Below are positions 52,714 to 61,581 of a stretch of DNA of 64,000 nt, one piece after another. The notes below the pieces were generated by a model that was given only the letters and a program-made list of their open reading frames with translations, was not told the DNA's origin and ran no database searches. The first letter of the stretch is position 1. Each line of letters starts with the position of its first letter. The position numbers and the translations under genes are program-made. This DNA comes from JABAQJ01 sp046327745 (lineage in GTDB: Bacteria > Gemmatimonadota > Gemmatimonadetes > Gemmatimonadales > Gemmatimonadaceae). The stretch lies in contig JAXLXV010000012.1 in the NCBI GenBank assembly GCA_046327745.1, positions 204,466 through 268,465 of the forward strand. Direction: 5' to 3'.

Positions 52714-53426
52714 CACTCCACCAGTGCCCGCGCCAGAAAGAACCCGCCACAGCCGAGGAAAAAGATGATTGTGTTGCGCCATCGCCTCGTCTTTTGCAAC
52801 TCGGGCACCAGGTTCGACGCTCCCACGTACAGGGACACGCCGGCGGCCAGCGGCAGGCCTTGACGACTGAGCGCCTCCACCCATTCGGTCAGCACGACCC
52901 CGGCGATGGTCATTCCGCCTAACGCGGAAGCCGCAAGCAGCGCCCGTGTGCGCGAGGAGCCGGCGGCAAGAAACATGGAGGCGATCGCCAGTCCCTCGGG
53001 AAGCTTGTGAAGAGCGACGGCAATGAACACCAACGCGCCAAGGGCGGGACTCACGTCATATCCGGCGACGATCGCTACGCCATCTACCAACGTATGCAGC
53101 AACAGTCCGACCAGGGCCGACACGCTAACCGACGATGAGACGGCGTGCCGCTCTTCGCCAAAGTGAAAGTGCGCGGCAATCGTGTGCTGCGTGAAGTGCA
53201 CCAGCAGGTATCCCAGCAGGATCCATCCCCCTGCAGTGACGCCAGAGCGAGCCACGGACTCAGGCACGAGCTCCACAATAGCGACGCTCACCATGAACCC
53301 AGCGGCAATCGCCAGGAGTGCCTCCAGCGCTCGCGAACTCCATTGCGCTCGCCAAGTGACGGCCGCGGCACCAAGGATGTTGCCAGCAGCGGCCAACGCC
53401 GCGTATCCCAACGGTACCAGAGTCAC
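52713..53426 (-). CDS. ZIP-family metal transporter
   Basis: 237 residues, about eight membrane helices. Signature LLHTLVDGVAIVAGY in TM4 with conserved His and Asp, and ALHKLPEGLAIASMF in TM5 with the HxxPEG binuclear site. Imports divalent cations such as zinc or iron down the gradient; the direction and ion cannot be read. The stop overlaps rarA and the start overlaps the upstream gene by 4 bases. Confidence 0.93.
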   Translation of the reverse strand: MTLVPLGYAALAAAGNILGAAAVTWRAQWSSRALEALLAIAAGFMVSVAIVELVPESVARSGVTAGGWILLGYLLVHFTQHTIAAHFHFGEERHAVSSSVSVSALVGLLLHTLVDGVAIVAGYDVSPALGALVFIAVALHKLPEGLAIASMFLAAGSSRTRALLAASALGGMTIAGVVLTEWVEALSRQGLPLAAGVSLYVGASNLVPELQKTRRWRNTIIFFLGCGGFFLARALVE

Positions 53427-53950
53427 GCGCGAATCAACTTGAGGCGATCGGCGGCCACGGCCAGCGCGCCTGTTAGCTCGCGTGCTGGAGGAAATTGTTC
53501 GGGACGCAAGTGCCAGCTGCGCGGGCTAATTGACGCACGCTCAGTCAGTCCGAGCCCCCGCAGCAGGTACACCCAGCGCTCCGTGTGGGCGAAACAATAC
53601 AGGCCCAACTCCCGCGTGAGTGTCAATTGCTCGTCCGCCGAGACCACGGCGATCTCCGCCCCGGCAAAGGTCGTCAGGGGCAACTTTAGGCGACCCATCA
53701 CCTCAAGCACATCCGGGAGGGCCAGGGCCTCGCCGGACCACATTCCGTCAGACCGAACGTCTTCGATCGTCACGGCAACCGCAGGCGGAAGTTCCTCGAT
53801 CAACGCGAGGAACAGGTCCACCGCGCGACTGGCCGACGTTCGCACCGCGGCTTCCACTAAGTCACCGACACGCCGAACCGAAAACGACTCTCCCGCCGCG
53901 CGAAAGCGCGGCCAGACTGTGGATTCGGGTTGTCGGCCACGAAGGAACAT
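53423..53950 (-). CDS. Conserved-looking hypothetical protein
   Basis: 175 residues from ATG 53950, 5 bases after cca and overlapping the ZIP gene by 4. No motif recognised. The chain alternates strands and helices (VAVTIEDVRSDGMWSGEALA, LPLTTFAGAEIAVVSADEQL, GLYCFAHTERWVYLLRGLGL). The repeated ADEQLTLTRELGLYCFAHTER run resembles no family I know. Soluble, no signal peptide. Possible role unknown; genome context (cca, zip, rarA) gives no hint. Confidence 0.75.
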   Translation of the reverse strand: MFLRGRQPESTVWPRFRAAGESFSVRRVGDLVEAAVRTSASRAVDLFLALIEELPPAVAVTIEDVRSDGMWSGEALALPDVLEVMGRLKLPLTTFAGAEIAVVSADEQLTLTRELGLYCFAHTERWVYLLRGLGLTERASISPRSWHLRPEQFPPARELTGALAVAADRLKLIRA

Positions 53951-53955
53951 GGTCG

Positions 53956-55293
53956 CTACACCAAGGGAAGACGCTGAGCAGACAGCTCGGCCGCCCAACC
54001 GAGCAGTCGGTCGCGCGTGTTCGCAGCGGGCTCCTCGAGCACACGATCAAGCAGGATGCGCAAAATCTCGCCCAGTCGTGGCCCTGGCGCGATCCCCATG
54101 CCAAGCAAGTCCCCGCCATGAATCGCCAGGTCGGACAGGCCAACGGGATCGCGATAGGCGACGCGCAAGGCTCGTCGGTACAACGAACCGACCTCTCGCG
54201 CTGAGATTGTCCCAGTACCGCGGACACGTTCCGCCGCCCAACGTGCGGCAAGCGAGCGCAGTAGCAGGGGAAGGTCAGTGCGACCCGTGACGGACGCCCA
54301 GCGGCGCAAGACAGCATCAGGAGGTCTGGAATTCGCCCCTAACGACTCCCGGATCTGTGGCTCCAGATCACGCCGCCATGCCGCCAGGTGCGAGATCGCA
54401 TCCACATCACGGTTCGCGCAACGCAGTCCCTTGAGCAAAGTCGCAGCCTTCACTGGCTCTAGCCCCATGAAGCAGACCGCCAGCCGCACCAAATGTCGCA
54501 GCGACGCACGTTCCCGTCGCGTCGTCCCGTCGGGCCGCCCCACGAAGTCTGGTGCAAGCAGCGGCAGGTCATCCTGCTCGGCAAGATCTGGCAATAGCAC
54601 ATCCAAGGCGCCACTGGATCGCCATAACAACAGCGAGCGGCTTGGACATGCCAGCTGCTGCATAGTCTTTTCCAACTCCTGTTTCACGCGCTCGTGCGAC
54701 AATCGCGTGAGGAACGGCGCGGACGTCTGAATAGCCTTCCATGTAGCCGGCTCGATCTCCAGACCGAATCGTCCGGCAAACCGCAGGGCACGCAACGCCC
54801 GCAGGCGGTCCTCGCGCATGCGTTCGTCGGGGACGCCGACTGCACGGAGAATGCGCTGCGCCAGATCGTCTCTCCCGCCGAACGGATCGCGCAACTCATG
54901 GCGAGTCGGCGAGTATGCCATCGCGTTGATGGTGAAATCGCGGCGAGCCAGGTCTTCCTCGAGCGACGCACCAAACTCTACAACGGCATGGCGACCATCC
55001 GTCTGCACATCGCGCCGAAAAGTTGTTACCTCGTGCAGTACGCCATACCGATCACGAACGCCTACGGTCCCGTGATCGATTCCGACTGGGACGGTCTTTC
55101 GAAAGAGTGACTGCACCTGCGGCGGTGTGGCAGCCGTGGCAAAGTCCCAATCCAAATGCGGGTGACCCAATAGCGCATCACGAATGGCTCCGCCTACGCA
55201 CCACGTGTCGAAGCCGGCCCGCTCCAAGGTTTCCGCGATCTCTCGCACGCCGCGCGGCGGCTGCAGCGATGGGGGAATAGTGCCGTTCGTCAT
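53956..55293 (-). CDS. cca: CCA-adding tRNA nucleotidyltransferase
   Basis: 445 residues. Class II-type nucleotidyltransferase head with VGGAIRDALLGHPHLDWDFA (catalytic Asp pair DWDF), EVTTFRRDVQTDGRHA and EEDLARRDFTINAMAYSP, then the RNA-binding helical body with EDRLRALRALRFAGRFG. Repairs tRNA 3' ends; needed here because the two tRNAs encode no CCA. Some homologues are poly(A) polymerases, but the motifs fit CCA addition. Confidence 0.93.
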   Translation of the reverse strand: MTNGTIPPSLQPPRGVREIAETLERAGFDTWCVGGAIRDALLGHPHLDWDFATAATPPQVQSLFRKTVPVGIDHGTVGVRDRYGVLHEVTTFRRDVQTDGRHAVVEFGASLEEDLARRDFTINAMAYSPTRHELRDPFGGRDDLAQRILRAVGVPDERMREDRLRALRALRFAGRFGLEIEPATWKAIQTSAPFLTRLSHERVKQELEKTMQQLACPSRSLLLWRSSGALDVLLPDLAEQDDLPLLAPDFVGRPDGTTRRERASLRHLVRLAVCFMGLEPVKAATLLKGLRCANRDVDAISHLAAWRRDLEPQIRESLGANSRPPDAVLRRWASVTGRTDLPLLLRSLAARWAAERVRGTGTISAREVGSLYRRALRVAYRDPVGLSDLAIHGGDLLGMGIAPGPRLGEILRILLDRVLEEPAANTRDRLLGWAAELSAQRLPLV

Positions 55294-55307
55294 GCGCCGT
55301 GGGTCAG

Positions 55308-56282
55308 TCAGTCGGCGAACAGGCGCGCGAGCGCTTCGCGCCCATACCCAGCGCCTAACGCCAGCGCCAGGTCCAAACGGGCTTGCTGTGGACGGCGCGC
55401 CCCGGTCAGCAACGCCCCGAGGGACGCGAGGTGATGGCCACCGCCCTCATACGCATACGTTCCGGCGACCCGGCCGCACCAAGCGCGGGACGAGACCACC
55501 ACGGGTATGCCGCCCTGCACCGCGTCGCGAATGCCAGCGGCCACACTGGGAGGCACGTTACCCCGACCCAACGCCGCGACGACAATCCCTCGCGCGGTCT
55601 GCGCGCTCGCATCCACCAGACGGCGATCTGCCCCGGCAAACGTCAAGACGATGTCCACCGGAGCGCCTAACGTCGGCGGATCAATAATTGGAGGCAACGA
55701 AGGCAACGCCCGACGGAAGATCACACTCCCTTCGTCCACCACGCCCACCGGGCCAAGACCCGGACTTTCAAATGCGTCCAGCAGGTGCGTGTGCGCCTTG
55801 GTCACGTCCACCCCTGCAAAGATCAGCGAATTGAGAACCACCAGCGCGCCGAATCCGCGAGCCTGATCGCTCGCCGCCACACGTACCGCGTCCGTCAGGT
55901 TCGACGGCCCATCCCATCCCAACTCCGAGGCACTGCGCGTGGCCCCGGTAAAGACGATCGGCTTTGGCGTATCGATCGAGCGGGTCATGAGGTACGCCGA
56001 CTCTTCCAGGGTATCCGTACCGTGGGTGACCACCACCCCGCTCACCGAAGGATCCGCCACCAGCGCCACCAACCGACACCGGAGGTCCCACATACGGTCC
56101 AGCGACATGTGAGGTCCTGGAAAGCGGCCCCATTCCTCCACGCGCAAGTCTGCGATGTGCTCAATACCGCGTGCCGCCGCCACGATCTCGGCCGCCCCCA
56201 AGGCGGGAACCGCCCCTCCAATCGCCGCGTCCACGCGCATGGAGATCGTGCCGCCCGTGAACACACAGGCGACTACCCGCAC
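55308..56282 (-). CDS. Asparaginase (classical type)
   Basis: 324 residues from the GTG at 56282, overlapping the SDR end by 10 bases. The first catalytic Thr is in VFTGGTISM and the second set in VVTHGTDTLEESAY (Thr-Asp-Thr); Lys and Asp of the site occur near PIVFTGATRSASELGWDGP. Converts Asn to Asp and ammonia. Without a signal peptide it should be cytoplasmic. A second, unrelated asparaginase is at 41677-42669. Confidence 0.88.
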   Translation of the reverse strand: MRVVACVFTGGTISMRVDAAIGGAVPALGAAEIVAAARGIEHIADLRVEEWGRFPGPHMSLDRMWDLRCRLVALVADPSVSGVVVTHGTDTLEESAYLMTRSIDTPKPIVFTGATRSASELGWDGPSNLTDAVRVAASDQARGFGALVVLNSLIFAGVDVTKAHTHLLDAFESPGLGPVGVVDEGSVIFRRALPSLPPIIDPPTLGAPVDIVLTFAGADRRLVDASAQTARGIVVAALGRGNVPPSVAAGIRDAVQGGIPVVVSSRAWCGRVAGTYAYEGGGHHLASLGALLTGARRPQQARLDLALALGAGYGREALARLFAD

Positions 56283-57034
56283 AGCACGCTGCCCCCGTTC
56301 ACGTTCAAGATCTCGCCATTCACATGGCGGGCTTCCGCTGAGCAAAGGAAGACGACCGGGGCCGCAATGTCGTGCGGCGTCGCGATCCGTCCGACCGGGA
56401 TACCCGCCGCAATGCGGTCACGTCCGCCAGCTGCAAATGGCTCGACGCACATTTCCGTGTCCACCCACCCTGGTGCCACACTGTTGCAGGTGATCTGGCG
56501 TGATCCCACCTCTACGGCGATCGACTTCACGAAGGAAATCATCGCCCCTTTCGACGCCGCGTAGTCCGCATGCATGGACTCTCCGCGTTGCCCTGCCGTG
56601 CTGGAGATCAGGACAATCCGCCCGCCTGGACCCATGAGCCGCAAGGCGGCGCGGGTGCTGTAGAACATGCCGTCGATGTTCTCCGCCACGGTGCGCGACC
56701 AACGCACATCGGTCATGTCCGACACCGGCACGTCTTCAACCGGCCAGATGCCTGCGTTACCGACGAAGATATCCAGGCCGCCCCACTCGCGCTCCACGCG
56801 CGCAAACAAGGCATCGACCGCCGCCGGATCCGATAGCTCGGCCGCATGCGCGAAACTCCGGATGCCACGCCCCATCCCCGTGAGCGTACGCACCATCGCC
56901 TCGGCTTCCGCCGCACGATGCCGATAACTCACGGCAACACTGGCCCCACAGCTGGCGAGCAGCTGCGACGTCGCCGCGCCGATTCCACGCGACCCGCCAG
57001 TGACCAACGCGCGTTTCCCCGTCAGATCAATCAT
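56273..57034 (-). CDS. Short-chain dehydrogenase/reductase
   Basis: 253 residues from ATG 57034, overlapping gmhA by 8 bases. Rossmann motif TGGSRGIGAATSQL, NAG in VGNAGIWPVED, catalytic Ser-Tyr-Lys in SSTAGQRGESM and DYAASKGAMI. Closest in type to FabG-like 3-oxoacyl reductases, but the surroundings (asparaginase, gmhA) do not support fatty-acid synthesis. Substrate unknown. Confidence 0.88.
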   Translation of the reverse strand: MIDLTGKRALVTGGSRGIGAATSQLLASCGASVAVSYRHRAAEAEAMVRTLTGMGRGIRSFAHAAELSDPAAVDALFARVEREWGGLDIFVGNAGIWPVEDVPVSDMTDVRWSRTVAENIDGMFYSTRAALRLMGPGGRIVLISSTAGQRGESMHADYAASKGAMISFVKSIAVEVGSRQITCNSVAPGWVDTEMCVEPFAAGGRDRIAAGIPVGRIATPHDIAAPVVFLCSAEARHVNGEILNVNGGSVLCG

Positions 57035-57632
57035 TCGTCGACTCCAAGGCGTCCTCCACGATTTCGCAAATCGCGTGTTGAATGCAAAGATGTAGTTCTT
57101 GGGCCCGATCGGTGCGATCGGTGGGCACCACAATGGCATGATCGCACATTGGCACCAGAGCGCCCCCGTCGCGGGCGCTTAAGCCAATGACCACCAGCCC
57201 GCGAGCCCGCGCGACCTGCGCCGCTCGGATCACGTTGGGCGAATTGCCGCTCGTGCTGTGAATGATCAGGCAGTCTCCTGGTTGACCCAGCGCCTCGACC
57301 TGTCGAGCGAACACTTCGTCGAACCCCAGGTCATTCCCAGCCGCCGTCAGGAGCGACGTGTCTGTTGTGAGGGCGATGGCCGGCCACGCACGCCGGTTGC
57401 GCATGTAGCGCACCACGTATTCGGTCGCGATGTGCTGGGCGTCGGCAGCGCTTCCGCCATTGCCGCAGAACAGCAGCTTGCGACCTTCCTGCAGCGCACG
57501 GCGAATGGTCGCGGCCACGGAGCCTACATCGGCCGCCAGCAGTGAAGCGGAACGCGTGGCCACGTCGGCCAGTGCGCGCATCCGCTCCGCGACTCGTTCT
57601 GCCTCAGTCCCGCGCCGAAGGTCTTCCGCCAT
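57027..57632 (-). CDS. gmhA: Sedoheptulose 7-phosphate isomerase
   Basis: 201 residues of the SIS family. LLFCGNGGSAADAQHIATE, VLDSTSGNS-like IHSTSGNSPNVIRAA and LSARDGGALVPMCDH are the sugar-phosphate and Zn residues of GmhA. First step of ADP-heptose synthesis for LPS. One base from the PHP gene. Confidence 0.92.
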   Translation of the reverse strand: MAEDLRRGTEAERVAERMRALADVATRSASLLAADVGSVAATIRRALQEGRKLLFCGNGGSAADAQHIATEYVVRYMRNRRAWPAIALTTDTSLLTAAGNDLGFDEVFARQVEALGQPGDCLIIHSTSGNSPNVIRAAQVARARGLVVIGLSARDGGALVPMCDHAIVVPTDRTDRAQELHLCIQHAICEIVEDALESTND

Positions 57633-58430
57633 CTATCCCTCCAATTCGTGGGTAGCGTCCTGCCGGCGACCGCGCCACCACGCCCGCAAACGCGCCAACG
57701 CTCCGTGCTCGAATTGCACCCCATGCACGGGCAACATCGCCTCATCGCGCAACAATCGCATCGGATTGGTCTCAGTCAACAACACCGCCTGATCGGGAAA
57801 GCCGATCTCGGTCAACCACCAGCGCGCCATCTGCAACGTGCGCCGGTCTCCATGGTTGTCGCTGGCCAGCACGTCGATCAGTCCCAGCGCCAACATCTCC
57901 TTCGCCAGCTCACACATGGCGCCACCCGCGACCAGAATCGTGGCGTCCGACTGCATGACGGCGCCCAGCTCGCGCCACTCCCGAACCAACTCCAGCGTGA
58001 TGCCACGGTATCGCTCGACATGGGCGACCAATGGAACCAAGCCGAGCCCGCGAAGCCGAAGGAGTTCAGCGCTGGCCCATGCCGGGACAGTCGCACGCGG
58101 CCACTCGACCAGGGTGGCGCGCGACGTACCAAGACTGAGCCCCGCTCGGCGCGCCAGCGCGCCCGGAATGTCGAGCATGATCTCCCACCCGGGAACGAGG
58201 GTCATGCCGTCAGGTGCCACGCCCTGCAGTTGCCGCAGGAGGTCGAGATGGATGTCTATCGGTGCCTGCGAGCTGTCGGAGGCCGCCAAGTGTGGCGTAC
58301 AGACCACGGTGCGCACGCCGTCAACGGCAAAGCGGTTCAGCACCATCGCCGAGTGCTCCAACGTCGGCGATCCGTCGTCAACGCCCGGTAGTAGGTGCGT
58401 GTGCAGGTCAATCACGCGGGGCGGACGCAT
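57633..58430 (-). CDS. PHP-domain tyrosine-phosphatase (CpsB/YwqE-like)
   Basis: 265 residues from ATG 58430. Metal motifs VIDLHTHLLPGVDDGSPTLE at the N-terminus, CTPHLAA, and the C-terminal DVLASDNHGDRRTL. This pattern belongs to the CpsB/CapC/YwqE family, Mn-dependent phosphatases that dephosphorylate the BY-kinases controlling capsule export. No kinase is adjacent. Its start overlaps the small gene upstream by 23 bases. Confidence 0.85.
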   Translation of the reverse strand: MRPPRVIDLHTHLLPGVDDGSPTLEHSAMVLNRFAVDGVRTVVCTPHLAASDSSQAPIDIHLDLLRQLQGVAPDGMTLVPGWEIMLDIPGALARRAGLSLGTSRATLVEWPRATVPAWASAELLRLRGLGLVPLVAHVERYRGITLELVREWRELGAVMQSDATILVAGGAMCELAKEMLALGLIDVLASDNHGDRRTLQMARWWLTEIGFPDQAVLLTETNPMRLLRDEAMLPVHGVQFEHGALARLRAWWRGRRQDATHELEG

Positions 58431-58725
58431 GGGCGGAAAGCCGCCGCATGGCCTCCGTCGCGACGCCGTCCAATCGCTCAGGCTCGTCCGCCGCCAACTC
58501 AAACGCGTAGGTGACCAGCGCGTCGGCGGCCAACAAGTCCACGGCGGCATCACGTTGCGTGGCGTTCGACCGAATCAACGAGCGCAGCGTGCGCTCCGCC
58601 GCGTCGATCAGCTGCGTGGGAGACACGCGCTCACCAGCCTGCGCGCTCAGGATGTCGGCCATTCGCGTTGCCAACGCCGCTGGCGGTGCCGGACGTCGAC
58701 TCGCTAACCACTCCGAAGTGGTCAC
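58408..58725 (-). CDS. Small helical hypothetical protein
   Basis: 105 residues, overlapping alaS by 4 bases and the PHP gene by 23. Helical and soluble: MADILSAQAGERVSPTQLID, LRSLIRSNATQRDAAVDLLA, and ADALVTYAFELAAD. Its order behind alaS with tight overlaps suggests it is expressed. No family recognised. Confidence 0.7.
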   Translation of the reverse strand: MTTSEWLASRRPAPPAALATRMADILSAQAGERVSPTQLIDAAERTLRSLIRSNATQRDAAVDLLAADALVTYAFELAADEPERLDGVATEAMRRLSAHASAPRD

Positions 58726-61490
58726 GAGGGACTAGCAGCCGCGAGCATCGCGCGGACCGTCGGCTCCAACCGGGCGAGCGCTTCGGGGAGTCGCGACGCA
58801 TCGGGAATGCCCGCCTGCGCCATGTGGGGCTTACCTCCTCCACGGCCGCCCGCCGCCGTCGCCAATTCCTTGACGATGGCGTCCGCGCGCAGTCCTCGAT
58901 CACGTGCGTCATCCGTCGCCACGACCAGCATGGTCGACTTCCCATCCTCGAACGACGCGCCCAACGCCGCGACGCCACTGCCGAGTTGCTCGCGCAAGGC
59001 GTCACCGATCGCTTGCAGCGTCTTCGCGTCGGCGGCTTGTACCATGCCCTGCACCAGGCGGAACCCATCGACCTGCGCGGATCCATCGACCAACTGACGG
59101 ACTTGGTCTCCCCCGCCGCGCATGGCTTCTTCGAGCTTCTTCTCCAGCGCACGGCGTTCGTCCACCATGGCGTGCGCCTTCTTCAGCAGCGTGTCCGGTG
59201 TGGCCTTCAACACATCGGCGATCTGCGCCAGCAACCGCTCACGGTCCCTCAACAGCTCAAACGCACGGCCACCGGTGGCGGCTTCAATGCGACGCACGCC
59301 GGCCGCGACCCCAGTCTCGCTCAAGACCTTAAAGACGGCGATTTCCGACGTGTTGCGAACGTGCGTGCCTCCACAGAGCTCCACCGACAAGCCAGGAATC
59401 TTCACGACACGCACGACGTCACCGTACTTCTCGCCAAAGAGCGCCATCGCCCCCTCGGCGACGGCGTCTTTATAGCCTTTCTGCTCGAACCGCAGCGGAA
59501 CCGCTGCCCAGATTCCGCGATTCACTTGCGCCTCGATTTCGGCGATCGCCTCCGGTTTCACCGGTCCGTGATGCGTGAAGTCGAAACGCAGGCGGTCGGG
59601 AGCCACCAGAGAACCCGCTTGGTGCACGTGATCCCCAAGGATGTTGCGGAGGGCAGCATGCAGAAGATGCGTCGCCGTATGATTCCGTTCCGTGTCGCGG
59701 CGTTGCGTGGCGGGCACGCGAGCCACCACCGCTTCGAGCTTGAGAACCCCCGACAGCTTGCCTAACGCCGCCACGCGCCCGTCGATCTTTCGTACGTCGT
59801 CGACGTCCACACGCCAGCCAGATCCCACGATCTCGCCGCGATCGGCCACCTGGCCACCGGACTCCGCGTAGAAGGGCGTCTGCGCCAGCAGCACGGCGGC
59901 GCGCCCGTTCTCCAGCTGACGAAATCCCGTCACCGACGTCTCCACCTCGATGCCCTCGTAGCCGACGAACTGGGGAACTGTCAGATCACCGGTCGCGCGC
60001 TCGCCAGACGCCGTCTCCCACGTCCAGTCGGCGGCCGCGTCAGCTCCGACGCTTAGTTTGCGCGATCGCCGGTCCTCCTGTGACTGCGCGCGTTGGGCAG
60101 CCAGGGCCGAGTCGAAGCCGCCAATGTCGACGGTGTAGCCGCGCTCGCGCGCCATCAGCTCCGTCAGGTCTAACGGAAAGCCGTACGTGTCGTACAGACG
60201 GAAGGCGTCTTCGCCGCTGACGGTGCCCCGTACCGCAGTCGACCCCTGCGTCGTGTGCTGCGGGGCAATTTCCTCGAAGCGCCGCATCCCGCCGTCGATC
60301 GTCGCCAGAAAGCGCTCTTCCTCGGCACGCGTGGTCTCGACGATGTGCGTCGATCGCTGACCCAGCTCGGGAAACACGTCACCCATCGAAGCGATGACGG
60401 CCTGCACGACGTGCGTGAGCGTCGGCTCTCGGCGACCTAGCAGCCACGCATGACGCACCGCACGACGAAGAATCCGCCGCAGCACGTAGCCACGACCTTC
60501 GTTCGAGGGAAAGACGCCGTCCGCGAGCAGAAACGCCACCGCGCGCGCATGGTCAGCGAGCACCCTGAACGATGCCGGGTCAGCCGACTGCCGGCGCGAC
60601 GCGGCTGGCACCCGCCCTTCGTACGCCAGGCCTACGACTTCCTCGATTCTTGTGATGAGCGGCGCGAACACGTCCGTATGGAAGTTGTTCGTGACCCCCT
60701 GCAAGACGGCTGCAATGCGCTCGAGTCCCGCACCTGTGTCAACTGAGGGCTTAGGCAGAGGGACCAGCGTACCGTCTGCCTGACGATCGAATTGCATGAA
60801 AACGAGGTTCCAGATTTCCAGGAACCTTCCCGCCTCGGCACCCTCAACGAACGCCTCCACGGAAAACTCCGAGCGATTCAGCTCGGTCCATTCCCCAGTG
60901 GCACCCTCCGGGAATTGCCAGTCCTTGGCCAAATGCGCCAGGTCGACATAGAGCTCCGAGCACGGTCCGCACGGACCGGTGTCGGCCATCTGCCAGAAGT
61001 TGTCCTTCTCGCCAAGGCCGTAGATCCTGGAGTCAGGAATCCCAGCCACCTCAAGCCACAGCTCGCGCGCCTCTTGATCGTCGCGAAAGACGGAAATGCG
61101 CACGTGCTTGGGATCAATCTCCAGGTTGCCCTGCGCACGAGGGCCAGTGACCCACTCCCACGCGAAGCGAATCGCATCGCGCTTGAAGTAATCTCCAAAG
61201 GAGAAGTTCCCCAGCATTTCAAAAAACGTGTGATGCCGGGCGGTGTGGCCCACCTGTTCCAAGTCATTGTGCTTTCCGCCAGCCCGCACGCACTTCTGCG
61301 AGGTGGTCGCTCGCCGGCCAAAGTCCGTGTCCTCTAAGCCGAGGAACACCTTCTTGAATTGGACCATGCCCGCGTTGGTAAAGAGCAACGTGGGGTCATC
61401 GCCGGGCACGAGGGACGAGCTTGGACGAACCGCATGGCCGTGCCGGCGGAAGTATTCCAGAAAGCTGGTGCGAATTTCGGAGGCGCGCAT
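58722..61490 (-). CDS. alaS: Alanyl-tRNA synthetase
   Basis: 922 residues from ATG 61490, preceded by TAGGA; the in-frame upstream codons are non-homologous. Class II core with RRHGHAVRPSSSLVPGDD, TNAGMVQFKKVFLG and FEMLGNFSFGDYFKRDAI, editing domain HTATHLLHAALRNILG with VRRIEAATGG and the zinc CGGTHV, and a C-terminal DHHA1-like domain (GRGGGKPHMAQAG). Length is slightly over average. Confidence 0.97.
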   Translation of the reverse strand: MRASEIRTSFLEYFRRHGHAVRPSSSLVPGDDPTLLFTNAGMVQFKKVFLGLEDTDFGRRATTSQKCVRAGGKHNDLEQVGHTARHHTFFEMLGNFSFGDYFKRDAIRFAWEWVTGPRAQGNLEIDPKHVRISVFRDDQEARELWLEVAGIPDSRIYGLGEKDNFWQMADTGPCGPCSELYVDLAHLAKDWQFPEGATGEWTELNRSEFSVEAFVEGAEAGRFLEIWNLVFMQFDRQADGTLVPLPKPSVDTGAGLERIAAVLQGVTNNFHTDVFAPLITRIEEVVGLAYEGRVPAASRRQSADPASFRVLADHARAVAFLLADGVFPSNEGRGYVLRRILRRAVRHAWLLGRREPTLTHVVQAVIASMGDVFPELGQRSTHIVETTRAEEERFLATIDGGMRRFEEIAPQHTTQGSTAVRGTVSGEDAFRLYDTYGFPLDLTELMARERGYTVDIGGFDSALAAQRAQSQEDRRSRKLSVGADAAADWTWETASGERATGDLTVPQFVGYEGIEVETSVTGFRQLENGRAAVLLAQTPFYAESGGQVADRGEIVGSGWRVDVDDVRKIDGRVAALGKLSGVLKLEAVVARVPATQRRDTERNHTATHLLHAALRNILGDHVHQAGSLVAPDRLRFDFTHHGPVKPEAIAEIEAQVNRGIWAAVPLRFEQKGYKDAVAEGAMALFGEKYGDVVRVVKIPGLSVELCGGTHVRNTSEIAVFKVLSETGVAAGVRRIEAATGGRAFELLRDRERLLAQIADVLKATPDTLLKKAHAMVDERRALEKKLEEAMRGGGDQVRQLVDGSAQVDGFRLVQGMVQAADAKTLQAIGDALREQLGSGVAALGASFEDGKSTMLVVATDDARDRGLRADAIVKELATAAGGRGGGKPHMAQAGIPDASRLPEALARLEPTVRAMLAAASPS

Positions 61491-61581
61491 TGTCCTAGGA
61501 ATATAGAAGCCTCGCATTTGTGACGAGACATCGCGCACTCGGGACTCAAGGGTGAGGCTTTACCGCGGGAGAACCGCGCGC

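Larger units (their letters stand above)
248..59767. repeat. Dispersed short word CGTTAGG / CCTAACG
   Basis: Found by reading both strands. CGTTAGG starts on + at 248, 773, 978, 1771, 5723, 14186, 19184, 20922, 25831, 26730, 33324, 40341, 43436, 48084, 51279. CCTAACG (same word on minus) starts at 1387, 7595, 11126, 12553, 12907, 15478, 17683, 21178, 22655, 24953, 27751, 31781, 34639, 35519, 38492, 39650, 43787, 46620, 51725, 52918, 54338, 55354, 55666, 59761. About 26 of the 39 extend to CGTTAGGC. They occur in different reading frames and in or near stop codons. Meaning unknown. Confidence 0.6.
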
